DNA of 64,000 nucleotides from Pelobates cultripes (GCA_933207985.1 OW240921.1:93008917-93072916); one strand, 5' to 3'; positions 21,833-31,869 are shown, counted from the first letter of the stretch. Notes: generated from the sequence alone by a model not told the origin. Program-made: numbers and translations.

Positions 21833-24500
21833 AGGTTATCCTGTGTTGTTGAATGCCTGTAAAATATATAATTAATGGTGTGTGAGATGGTTTTAGTTTA
21901 AGGTGGCAAAAAATGAAGCAAAACCTAGGAGAAATGTTATGACACAGGTTGAGCTATGTCGTGTTCCAATGAGATTCTTTAAAGCCAGGTGAATAGCTGT
22001 GTTATGCGTTCTACAAGTATGGGATGAAAGTGCTAGGTGGGATAGTGCATGCTATGCTGCATGAGTATGTCTAATCCATGATTTTGTCTATGGAACGAAA
22101 GAGTGGCCATGACTGTATGGGCGGCTGTAGGAAGCATATGATGAACATGCCTGGAATATAAATGAGACAATTGTCCGCAGGGATGTATACCCCCGCCTGG
22201 TACATGAAAGTAAAAGAAATATGGTAAGTGGCCAACCAAGTGAGTTCCCCAGCAATACCATGCGTAACAACGGATTGATGACCCTGACCATGATTTACCC
22301 CATGCCACAGCAGCTGCTTTTAGTGGGGAAAGGATTGCCCATTTTATGCCATGTAAGTGCCAGTGTGTAGGGTAGATGGTAGCTGTTTACTGCGTTGATG
22401 ATATTGGTCTTACTTAACCAAGCTTCAACCCATGCTTGAGTGATAGCTGTAAAGGTAGATCAATGGTGTTGTATAGTAAGAAAAATCCTCGGAGGGTATG
22501 AGGGAGTTGAGACTTGGGGTAACGGAGGTGTGTGGTGCCAATAAGTCTATGGTTAGTCTTTGTTTAAGGGAAGATTCCTTGTGACAATACCAATGTGTGT
22601 GTATGCTGTAAATGGTGGAAATTGGAAGACCCCTCTGCAAATCTTGGCTATGAGTGTGTTTACAGCCAATGGTTTTGTTGTGCTGACTGTAAGTGAGGGC
22701 ATGCTATATTCCTTGTAGTAGATTTACTAAAGCTCTGGAGCTTCAAAGGGCTCCCATACAGTTATCATAAACACACCTTCAAGTCTGGAAGGGTGATGAG
22801 TCAGTAGTGTTGAAAATGCATTGGTGTGTACAGATGGTGAATACGTTATTTGTAAGTTGTATTGGGACACATGGTTTGTCATGTGCCCTGAACTATTTGA
22901 ACATATATGCAACAGTCTGTATGCAATGCAACTACTCATATCAGTGGTCTCTGGTAGTTCAGAGGTGCTGGTACCTGGAGCCTGAGAGTGCTCGTCCATT
23001 TGTTTGGGACAAAATCCCTTCTGTATGGGTACCTGCACAAATAAACATCTCCACATATTCCAAATGCCAACCCAACCAAGGGATGGTCAGTTCCCGATTT
23101 ACCTGGAATCCCTGGATCTGACCATCACAGATACATCATCATACATATATATGCCTTGCTTCCCCAATGTGCTGGGATCATACGTGCAGGTTTAACATCT
23201 TGTGTGTCATAAGAATTGATTGTACCAGGTAACAGAGTTTCGGTTGGTGCTGGTTGTACAGTAGCGTGAGGCCCAGCCTTGTGAGGGCTGTGGTGACCAA
23301 CTCGAGATTGCCAGTCTGTCATAAATTTTTTGGCTCATGAGTTTATGAGTGAAGCTAGCATAGCCTGGGTGTCACCTGAGTTGATGTAGCTGGGCCTTCC
23401 CCTGCCTCCGTGTTGTCCGTTGATGTATGGAGGAGTTTGAATAACTCTGCTTTCCTTGCTGTAGCAGGGTAGGGGATTTGTCACCTCCTTAGGTCGGTGG
23501 TAATGTGTGGGATCGTCCAGGATCTGATTGCTGCTGGACTAGCAACATCTCCTCTGCTTGAAGGTGTATCAATTCTAGCCGGGGTGCTAGGAAGAGGTGA
23601 TTATTCACCATCTTTTTGAGAAATACTTAAATAACAATAAAGATTGCAATTATTATTTGTACCCAGGGTTCTTGTACTGGCTTGCTAGCTAAGCCGTAAG
23701 GCGAAACGATTAGGCTTTGTGTTTTTTGGTGACTGGTGAGGCCCTGCTAGTTGCCAAGTGGCTTGAGAGGCTCTATCTATGCTTGGCGCGAGGGGATTTT
23801 GTGTGGCCACCAAACGTTGTGGCAGGATGTTGGCCTCTCGGTGACAGTAACCAGAAAATAGGAAGGGGAGTGACAGGTGAGGTCCTCTCTATGATACAAT
23901 GCGAGGCGGCTAGCTCACGAGTGGCCCGAGGGGTGTATGCCTCCGAGTGTGAGGCGGGGTGTTGGCCTCGCGGGACCACTAACCGAAGCATAATGCAGAG
24001 AAAAAAGGGGGTAATACCTATTGGGCCCTAGAACCCTAATTGCCAGTACACTATTACTATTCCAGGGAAGGTAAGAGATGGATAACTACGTGAGCAGGTG
24101 TATGTACCTGGTAGTATGGTATTGAACCTGACAATCCGTATAGGTTTTTTAGTAGTAACTGTAACCTGAATGGATAAAACCGTATGGCATAAGGAAATAT
24201 GGCATAGACCAAGCTTATCTTAATACGTACAGTATATGTGAAAAGTAAAGTGACTTGATGTGTAAATATTAAACATCGTAGCCATACTGGTTAAATATGT
24301 ATCAATCTTAACCCATTAAGTGCCGTATGTACAAGTGAAAATGTGGTCTGTCCCCACCTTGTATGTTGTATGTCCCCTTGCTAGGGGAAGTCTGTTGCGG
24401 GAGCAGCGTGCTGTGAAAAATGTATGTGAACTATATTACCAGTTACATATATACAGATGCGTCTGCTACTGTGTAATAATATGTGTATTTATACCAGATG
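21833..24500 (-). other. Interior of the split-direct-repeat element, no clear coding domain
   Basis: Scattered minus-strand frames (22033-22308, 22727-23056, 23125-23600) look like eroded protein-coding DNA but carry no motif that I can name. Two diverged ~140-bp tandem units lie at about 23720-23860 and 23870-24000 (both with GAGGC...GTGTTGGCCTC-type words). Reverse transcriptase motifs were not found. Confidence 0.45.
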
Positions 24501-24539
24501 TTGATATAGTGCTTGCTATGTGAATTGTTGTATGTCTTA

Positions 24540-25925
24540 TTGAATGGTAGGGGTCAGTGAACATGGTGTTGCAAAATGCAAGTGCACTGGAGATCTGCCG
24601 AGTGCCCTATAGGTGGCAGTGTAGTTGGATACTGATTGGTATGTGAAATGTTGTTTGTCTGTTGACCTATAGGTGTCAGTGTTTTGGTGTTTGTAAAACC
24701 CCATGAAAATTGTCAATGTACTTGACAGACCTGTAGGTGGCAGTGTTGATAGAACCACTGTTGGTCTTGATGTGAAATGTAAATTATTGTGAATTAAACC
24801 TGAAGTTGAGCCCGTGCTGGAGTTTAATTTATGGTCTATAGTTATATTTAAAACAATCTTATGTGTAATTTATATTGGCTGGTAAATTGTATATGACATG
24901 TGAAGACAGTTTTGCTGTTGACCAGTAGGGGTCAGAAATGCTGATTGTATGTTAAAATACCCTTTAACCCCTTAAGGACCAAACTTCTGGAATAAAAGGG
25001 GATCATTACATGTCACACATGTCATGTGTCCTTAAGGGGTTAATGCTACCATTTGACAGATAGAAGTCAGTATGAAAGCGAAAATGCTGTAGTTAGTTTG
25101 TTTGCTTATGAAGTGGAATAAAATCTGAGAAGCCTGTAGTATACTGATTGACCGGTAGGGGTTAGCATGTAGGCGAAAATGCCGTGGTTAGTTGGTTTGT
25201 ACATGAAATGCAATAATGTCTGAGAAGCCTGTAGTACACTGAATGACTGGTAGGGGTCAGTGTGTAGGTGAAAATGCAGTGGTTTATTGTTTTGTACATG
25301 AAATGCAATAATGTCTGAGAAGCCCGTAGTACACCGAATGACCGGTAGGGGTCAGTGTGTAGGCGCAAATGCAGTGGTTTGTTGATTTGTACATGAAATG
25401 CGATAATATCTAAGAAGCCTGTAGTACACTAAATGACCAGTAGGGGTCAGTGTGTAGGCGCAAATGCAGTGATTCGTTGATTTGTACATGAAATGCAATA
25501 ATGTCTGAGAAGCCTGTAGTACACCAAATGACCAGTAGGGGTCAGTGTGTAGGCGCAAATGCAGTGATTCGTTTATTTGTACATGAAATGCGATAATGTC
25601 TAAGAAGCCTGTAGTACACCAAAAACCGGTAGGGGTCAGTGTGTAGGTTAAAATGAGGTGGTTTATTGGTTTGTACATGAAAATGCAAAAAACTTCTAAG
25701 ATGCCTGTAGTACACCGAATGACTGATAGGGGTCAGTGTGTAGGTGAAAAATGCAGTGGTTGGTTGATTTTTTACATGAAATACAATAATGTCTGAGAAG
25801 CCGGTAGTACACCAAATGACCGGTAGGGGTCAGTGTGTAGGCGAAAATGCAGTGGTTCATTGGTTTGTACATGAAATGCAATAATGTCTAAGAAGCCTGT
25901 AGTACACCCAAAGACCGGTAGGGGG
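24540..25925. repeat. ~95-bp tandem repeat with a decay gradient
   Basis: Nine well-conserved units of about 95 bp, each with GGTAGGGGTCAGTGTGTAGG and TTTGTACATGAAATGCAATA, run from about 25060 to 25925 (GTAGGGG anchors near 25155, 25250, 25345, 25440, 25535, 25629, 25726, 25823 and 25918). Upstream (24540-24950) the units shorten to about 65 bp and diverge. An 80-bp TTAA element has inserted at 24964. Confidence 0.88.
24964..25043. mobile_element. 80-bp palindromic TTAA MITE
   Basis: TTAACCCCTTAAGGACC at the left and GTCCTTAAGGGGTTAA at the right, with TTAA on both edges. A second copy of identical length is at 43002-43081. The ends can pair over about 16 bp and the centre holds ATGTCACACATGTCATGTG. 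Confidence 0.88.
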
Positions 25926-26217
25926 TTTAAACGAATGATTTTCATGAACATGCAATGGTTTTAGAACAGACATAGACAAAATGCAGCCGTAAAGTGAGGA
26001 CCTGACCCTTACATAGTGCCGTGGGACTGATGCCTGGCGTAACGGGTAGGTCGACTTACGGTTTGTGAGTCACTTGGACACCATCCACGGCGATGGATTG
26101 AAGAAAGAAGGTGGTAGGCCGGAAAAGCCTGTGGCTGGATTCCTGACACAGCTCTGCTTAGAAAACCTCATGGAGTAATCAGGTAAAATGGCGTCTGGAA
26201 TGACCCGGAAGTGGAAA

Positions 26218-26329
26218 TCATTCTGATGCTGACCTCAAGCGATATGAGTCAGGTAAGGGGTGTCCCTTATATAGGGGAGTGAATTATTTTAAGCCCCTCC
26301 CACAAATACAGGCCAAACGGCCTTAAAAC
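26218..26329 (-). repeat. Terminal repeat A1 of the split-direct-repeat element
   Basis: A 112-bp unit that starts the element on the minus strand; one difference from 21086-21197. Confidence 0.85.
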
Positions 26330-26374
26330 ATATGGATATAAGGTATACAGACAGATTATTAATTAAAGAAGTGA

Positions 26375-26720
26375 CAGAGTTCGAAATCTGCATTAAGGCC
26401 GCTTGGTTGTAGGGTATTCAGCTTAAATATCCATTCCATTTAGGCCTTCCCCAGTTTGTTAGCTAAATCTCCACCTCTCCACGGCCTTGATACTTTTTGT
26501 AAACCCATAAATTGCATTTCTGTCGGGTTACAATTATGATGTGTTTTAAAATAGGGTACACTATGACTTTCATATGTTTTTTTAATATTCCTCACATGTT
26601 CTTCCACTCTGATATGAAGTGCCCTTTTGGTACGACCTCAATAGATTAACCCACATAGGCAAATTAATATATAAATTATATTCTTCGAGTGGCAAGTAAT
26701 TAATTATTTTATGTGGAAAG
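26375..26720 (-). pseudogene. GIY-YIG endonuclease relic of a Penelope-like element
   Basis: Minus-strand codons give YILICLCGLIY, a TGA, then GRTKRALHIRVEEH, which matches the CPCGLxYIGRTxRxLxxRIxEH core of the Penelope GIY-YIG endonuclease. Further on come HSVPYFKTHHN and RGGDLANKL, with WIF.LNT...PSGLN near 26440-26400, the usual end of the protein. The arginine of GRT and the glutamate of the EH box are present; the second Tyr position is followed by a stop. It would nick DNA for target-primed reverse transcription in a live element. The reverse transcriptase upstream is missing. Confidence 0.78.
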
Positions 26721-27020
26721 TTTTTAGCTGACATGGACTTTTAAAAGTAGTTATGTGTCTCTTTTTATTAGTAGTACTCATGCCAAGCATGTCCCACATT
26801 CAAAGAAACATTTACTCTGATTTAAAAAGGTTTTATTTTTCTCTCTTCTCTGTGTATAAATAGTCAAGGAGTTGGTTAGCTGTCACGTGGATGCACTGAG
26901 CAGGCTAGATACTGAGCCATGAGGAGCAGAAAAGAACTGTCAAAAGGAACTTTATAAAGATGGAAAAGGATATAAAAAGATATCAAGCTTTGAAAATGCC
27001 AGTCAGTACTGGCAGACAAC

Positions 27021-27129
27021 TTGCATTCTTCTGCAAGGCGGTGCATGGGACGCTCTTGGATTGTCCAGCATGACAATGACCCTAAGCACGAGGCCAAGGT
27101 GACCCTCCAGTGGTTACAGCAGACAAAGG
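27021..27129 (+). pseudogene. Tc1 transposase fragment, DNDPKH box
   Basis: Codons for SWIVQHDNDPKHEAKV give the second catalytic aspartate block (QxDNDPKH) of a Tc1/mariner DDE transposase. The reading frame is cut by the hAT insertion at 27130. The first aspartate and the paired DNA-binding domains are missing, apparently by deletion near 27010. Confidence 0.85.
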
Positions 27130-27211
27130 CAGTGGCGTACACACAATCCATGGGACCCCCGACAGACACACACACACACAGACACATAGACACACATACA
27201 CATAGACACAT

Positions 27212-28192
27212 TGTGGCGAAACCGGCCTCGCCACGTGTCCTTGGAGGGGGCTGCTTGCCCGCCTCTTGCCTTTGGACTATGGACCAGACTTTATGTGAAT
27301 GTGTTAACCCAGATAGCTATGCCATGGAGCCCATTCGTGTAGTTAAAGACTTCGGCTCCATGGCAATTGAACTGTGTGAATAGGATCTGAGCGCTATTCA
27401 GTAGTTTTGTGCGCTCAGATCCCAGCTATCTGGGGATATGTGAAATGTCTGTGTGTTATGTGTAAAATGTGACTTTATGTATTTTAAAGTGTTTTGTGTC
27501 TTTTTGCAACCATGTGCTTAATGGAGTCTTGTGTCTGTCCTGGGAGATAATTGAATTACTCTCCAGGATAGAAGACTCTGAAACTGGTTTGGGCCAGAAA
27601 GCCATACTTCATTTAGTCACAAAGGACTTTCCCTTAACTTTTGAACCCCTGGTCTGATTCGTGCCATTTTTTAATATGTTGTTCCCCTGAATGGATTGAT
27701 TGTGAATATGTAATTTTATGTGAATGTGATGTATGGTTTTGGAGTTATGAAAGTTGGGTAGAAAGTATGTTTTAACTGTATGTATAATTGAGTTTTCTCT
27801 CAGGATAAGGGGAGGGAATATGTGGGATGTAACTGTGATGTGATTGGTTGTTTTGTAACGCCCTGTGGGCTGTACTATGTTTTGTGGATTGTAATAAAAA
27901 CCAGGCTGGGTGTGCCAGCACTGGAGATTCTGCTTAACCCTCAAAACGAAGTGTCGTCTCATTATTGGGGGAAGGATTTATTGTATGCTGTTCCAGTTTG
28001 ACTGCTAGGAGAGTAAACCTATTCGTATGGTTTCCTATTCAACTGTCTACAGCATTCATATGCTTGAGAGCATTCATATGCTCCTACGGTTCGGTGGTTT
28101 TGGTGTCTGCTGCAGTGCTTGGAGTCCTCAGGAAGTGCTAGGAGCATCCTTCAACGGAGGTACCCAGTCGGGGTGCCAGGCGATCCGTTACA
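27212..28192 (+). mobile_element. Solo LTR with 5-bp TSD
   Basis: A 981-bp block starts TGTGGCGAAACCGG and ends GATCCGTTACA, i.e. TG...CA, with CACAT on both sides (27207-27211 and 28193-28197). A polyadenylation-type AATAAA lies near 27893. No internal region or partner LTR is present, so it arose by LTR-LTR recombination. It could belong to a Ty3/gypsy-type or an endogenous-retrovirus-type element; nothing here decides. Confidence 0.8.
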
Positions 28193-28425
28193 CACATAGA
28201 CACAGACAGACAATACATACAGACACATACACACATACATACACACACACAGAAAGACACACACACACACACATACACCGACACACACACATACAACAAC
28301 ATACATACAAACAGAAGGCACACATACACACACACATATATACATACACACATACAGGCACACACACAGACACATACACACACACACAAAGACACATACA
28401 CACAAAAAAACACACTCACACAAAA
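28193..28425. repeat. CACATA / CACACAGA microsatellite
   Basis: A (CA)n-rich tract with GACA and TACA interruptions; the same kind of repeat as 27165-27211, so the LTR inserted into the middle of one microsatellite. Confidence 0.9.
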
Positions 28426-28738
28426 GGTTTAAGTCACCCTCCTGTTTCCTACCTTTTAGGTGCAGGAGGGTGACTTTTGGGGTCCAGTGGTGGCTCAGGT
28501 TGATGGGAGTCAGAGTTCCCACTCTGACTCCTTCCTCTGCTTCCTCCCACACAAGCTCTGTGTGATTGCTGGGAGAATTGGCAGTCATCTGATGGACCCC
28601 TTGGACGGTGGCCCCGGCACTTTGCTGCGTGGGCCGTGGCCGCAAAAGATGGCGGTGTGTACCTGGTCACAAGGGTTCGCAGGGCGGCTGGACCCCCTGG
28701 AGTGACGGGCACGTGCAACTGCGGTATCTACGCCAGTG

Positions 28739-28960
28739 GACAAAGGTTCTGGAGTGGCCATCACAGTCTCCTCACCTTAATATCATCGACCCACTCTGAG
28801 GAGATTTCAATCAAATGTGCGGTTCATGCAAGACGACCAAACACTTTGCATGACCTGGAGGCATTTTGCCAAGACGAACGGTCAGGTATACCACCTGCAA
28901 GAATTAGGGGCCTCATAGATAACTATTACAAAAGGGGTAATACACAGTATTAAGAACTAA
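28739..28960 (+). pseudogene. Tc1 transposase C-terminal fragment
   Basis: Codons for VLEWPSQSPHLNIIDP carry the third catalytic block region of Tc1 transposases (WPxxSPDLNPIE), here with D to H, P to I and E to D changes. The frame continues to TAA at about 28952. It follows directly on 27021-27129 once the hAT element is excised. Confidence 0.85.
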
Positions 28961-29125
28961 GGGTATGCAGGTGTCATTTACATTTTTTCTTTGACATCTC
29001 TTGTTTTATGATTGTGCCATTTTGCTATAAGCTACAGTTGAGAATGAATCCCACATGGTTTCTTTTAAAAGGGTATATATGTTACCACTTTTCCAAAGGT
29101 ATGCAATCTTTTGAGCACAACTCTG

Positions 29126-29651
29126 AAAGCACACACTGAGGTTGGGCACTGTGTATTTTTGTCTTTACCATTCTTTCTTATACTTACTAGGTGTGGAAAT
29201 TCATGTACTTTTTCGCTGCTGCCCACACTTTTATCCTTTATTTTTATTATAGTGAGGATCTATTACCTTTCTTTGCTTTTCATTTATAAGTGAAACACCA
29301 ACAGCATTTAATTAAATAGGTGATATCCTGGAGTTGATCATTAGTTAAAGAAAGGCACCATCTAAATTTATACGTAGTAAAACAATAAAGGAAAGGAATA
29401 TTCAGAAATGAATCAGTCACTGTTCACCATAGTAGCCAGATTGTTTTGGATACAGACAGTTTGTAACAGTATCTGCAACCAATGTAGCAAAGCGGTCTGA
29501 TTTTATTACATTCAGCGTTTTATGTCATAATATTATAACCTGATTGCTGAGTGTTATCTAGTGTTTCCAGTAACACTGGAAGTACAATGTGACAATGATG
29601 GTGTCTTCAGGTAACAAAAATATCAACCTCTTCCTCAAAATGCCAGCAATG
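29126..29651. other. Unassigned AT-rich spacer
   Basis: No recognised feature. Confidence 0.4.
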
Positions 29652-30059
29652 TTAAAGGACCACTCTAGGCACCCAGACCACTTAAGCTTAATGAAGTGGT
29701 CTGGGTGCCAGGTCCAGCTAGGGTTAACCTATTTTTTTATAAACATAGCAGTTTCAGAGAAACTGCTATGTTTATAAATGGGTTAATCCAGCCTCCAAAT
29801 CCTCTAGTGGCTGTCTCATTGACAGCCGCTAGAGGCGTTTGCGTGCTTCTCACTGTGAAAATCACAGTGAGAACACGCAACGGTCCATAGGAAAGCATTA
29901 TGAATTGCCGCGCATGCACATTCAGCCCAGGAGGAGGATTGGCGGCGGAGAGGAGGAGGAGAGCTCCCCGCCCGGCGCTGGAAAAAAGGTAAGTTTAACC
30001 CCTTTCCTCTCTCCAGAGCCCGGCGGGTATGTTTTCCTGGCACTATAGTGGTCCTTTAA
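29652..30059. mobile_element. Complete 408-bp TTAA MITE
   Basis: TTAAAGGACCACTCTAGGC at the left and CACTATAGTGGTCCTTTAA at the right, both with TTAA. Internal hairpins: CCCAGACCACTT...AAGTGGTCTGGG, ATAGCAGTTTCAGAG / AACTGCTAT, and CTCTAGTGGCTGTC / GACAGCCGCTAGAG. It is the best-preserved copy of its family here and serves as the reference for the broken ones. Confidence 0.85.
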
Positions 30060-30404
30060 GTGAAGGCAGGTCACTGTAAATCAAAGTGATGAGAATGATA
30101 AATTGTTTGGCGAGCATCTCACTCTTGCTGCTTTCTATAAACAAAAAAATGAAAACATTGTGTCCCGTTATCAAAGAGATAACGTTGCCAATCTATTAAA
30201 AATATATATTTCCTTTATTCCTAATTTAAAAACTCATTCATCACATAAAGCAAACAGGAATGGCTTACAGACAGACATAGGTGGTGTAGAAGTGCACAGA
30301 TCAACACATTTCATATATAACATACTTCAAGATCTCACTTCATAGCGCCAAAACTCCTGCGTTCCAATGAACCTCCTTCTCAGCCCTGAATGAGAGTTCT
30401 GACT
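30060..30404. other. Unassigned; possibly Penelope-like tail
   Basis: AT-rich and non-coding. It leads into the hammerhead-like array, so it may be its parent element's non-coding sequence, but no protein motif supports that. Confidence 0.35.
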
Positions 30405-31192
30405 TACACGTTTTGTGAAGATGCTTCACTTCATCAAAGACTTCTCGTTGAGGAACCTTTGATGTAGTGAAGCATCTTCTCATTGAGGAACCTTTGATGT
30501 AGTGAAGCATCTTCTCATTGAGGAGCCTCTGATATAGTGAAGCATCTTCTCATTGAGGAGCCTCTGATGTAGTGAAGCATCTTCTCATTGAGGAACCTTT
30601 GATATAGTGAAGCATCTTCTCATCGAGGAGCCTCTGATGTAGTGAAGCATCTTCTCGTTGAGGCGCCTCTGATGAAGTAAAGCATCTTCTCGTTGAGGAA
30701 CCTTTGATGTAGTGAATCATCTTCTCATTGAGGAGCCTCTGATATAGTGAAGCATCTTCTCATTGAGGAACCTTTGATGTAGTGAAGCATCTTCTCATTG
30801 AGGAGCCTCTGATATAGTGAAGCATCTTCTCATTGAGGAACCTTTGATATAGTGAAGCATCTTCTCATCGAGGAGCCTCTGATGTAGTGAAGCATCTTCT
30901 CGTTGAGGCGCCTCTGATGAAGTAAAGCATCTTCTCGTTGAGGAACCTTTGATGTAGTGAATCATCTTCTCATTGAGGAGCCTCTGATATAGTGAAGCAT
31001 CTTCTCATTGAGGAACCTTTGATGTAGTGAAGCATCTTCTCATTGAGGAGCCTCTGATATAGTGAAGCATCTTCTCATTGAGGAACCTTTGATATAGTGA
31101 AGCATCTTCTCATCGAGGAGCCTCTGATGTAGTGAAGCATCTTCTCGTTGAGGCGCCTCTGATGAAGTAAAGCATCTTCACGAAACGCTAGA
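30405..31192. repeat. 35-bp tandem array derived from a hammerhead-like motif
   Basis: Twenty-one contiguous 35-bp units (30447-31181), e.g. TTGAGGAACCTTTGATGTAG followed by TGAAGCATCTTCTCA. The seven units 30657-30901 repeat exactly as 30902-31146 (245-bp higher-order unit). The last unit passes into CTGATGAAGTAAAGC, ATCTTCACGAAACGC (31157-31186), a hammerhead-like CUGAUGA...GAAAC arrangement. An inverted counterpart (CGTTTTGTGAAGATGC, TTCACTTCATCAAAG) bounds the left edge at 30408-30438. There are no unique spacers, so this is not a CRISPR array. Confidence 0.85.
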
Positions 31193-31869
31193 GTGGAGTG
31201 CATGTATATTTAGTGATTAGTCATATGCACATGTCTTAAAAAGGAAAAAAACAACCATATGTCAAGTTGATCAAGTTTAATTGCCAAGGTTCTATCAAAC
31301 ACCACTCACTTATTAATTTATTTCAATATTTTGAGTATTTTCAAAGTTTTTTTTCTTGTGCTTTATTGCATTCTCAGGTACGTGCAGGTGAATCAACATT
31401 TTAGTCTGGAGACTTTTATCAAAACATTTCACATTTTACAAATACGTACTTAATACTTTCATAGAGAATAAAAATAAAAATACAAAAATACACAATATAC
31501 ATACCAATTATATTTAAAAATGTCAGTTTACGGAGAATGCTGTAAACTGTAATCAATAATGTCAATTTGAAAATGGTTCTAATTCCGGGTTTAGGTGATA
31601 GAGATTGTCATGCTGCTAGTCATGTAAGGGCTTTTGTCTGGTGCACTTGAAACCAAAATGAACAGTGGGCAGAGTCTGACCACCATGCTGACAGGCTGCA
31701 CATGGAGAAAGCTCAGTGAAACTATTGCAAACTCTTGAAATGAAACGACTTAAAGCAGCTGTATACCTGCTCACACTCACACTGACAGCGCAGGGGACGC
31801 CTAGCACTAAGCACAGCAGACATCCACAGTTTTTTACCACTGAAACAAACAGTCTATAGCCGAGAAGCC
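31193..31869. other. Unassigned, includes a dispersed-repeat phrase
   Basis: Mostly AT-rich. 31629-31660 repeats a phrase found near 17544-17573 (TGCACTTGAAACCAAAATGA). No coding feature. Confidence 0.4.

Larger units (their letters stand above)
20890..26329 (-). mobile_element. Split-direct-repeat tyrosine-recombinase retroelement (DIRS/Ngaro-like), internally deleted
   Basis: On the minus strand the order is A1 (26329-26218), interior, B1 (21324-21198), A2 (21197-21086), 69 bp, B2 (21016-20890). B1 abuts A2 with no gap, which is exactly the A1-ORF-B1-A2-B2 arrangement of Ngaro/PAT-type elements that use a circular intermediate. A1/A2 differ at one position by eye over 112 bp, and B1/B2 are identical over 127 bp, so insertion was recent. 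The host sequence on either side (GAATAATATGTA / ATATGGATATAAG) is continuous Penelope-like DNA with no obvious target duplication, also typical. The interior holds a recombinase relic and tandem repeats; I cannot find a reverse transcriptase. Confidence 0.72.
19540..26848 (-). mobile_element. 5'-truncated Penelope-like element with 15-bp TSD
   Basis: The 15-mer TCTGTGTATAAATAG flanks it at 19525-19539 and 26849-26863. The element reads on the minus strand: a GIY-YIG endonuclease relic (26720-26375), then 3' non-coding sequence with a hammerhead-like motif (20199-20164), and its 3' end at 19540. The reverse transcriptase is missing, as expected of 5' truncation. Variable, long target duplications and hammerhead motifs are known for Penelope-like elements. 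About 5.4 kb of it is the later insertion at 20890-26329. Confidence 0.75.
27130..28738. mobile_element. hAT-type element F (CAGTGGCGTA ends) carrying a solo LTR
   Basis: The ends are CAGTGGCGTACACAC and TATCTACGCCAGTG. The exact duplication GACAAAGG flanks it at 27122-27129 and 28739-28746, inside the Tc1 transposase. Its own sequence is about 630 bp: CA microsatellite on both sides of the LTR and a 3' part (28426-28738) without coding motifs. No transposase. Confidence 0.88.
19340..29125 (+). mobile_element. Tc1-like transposon, split by two large nested insertions
   Basis: The left end CAGTTGTGCTCAAATGTTTG follows a TA at 19338. The right end, near 29100-29125, reads ...CTTTTGAGCACAACTCTG, its inverted copy. 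The surviving Tc1 pieces are 19340-19539, 26849-27129 and 28739-29125, under 900 bp in all against ~1.3-1.6 kb for the family, so the transposase 5' half is also deleted. The pieces are colinear and join cleanly once the insertions at 19540-26848 and 27130-28738 are removed. Confidence 0.85.

Noticed and set aside
20890..26329. Interpretation of the repeated 112-bp and 127-bp blocks as ordinary LTRs
   Set aside because: The blocks are not TG...CA bounded, no target duplication is seen, and the A...B-A-B order with exact B1-A2 contact fits split direct repeats instead.
30447..31181. Regular 35-bp repeats suggesting a CRISPR array
   Set aside because: Units are contiguous with no unique spacers, and the surroundings are vertebrate transposons.
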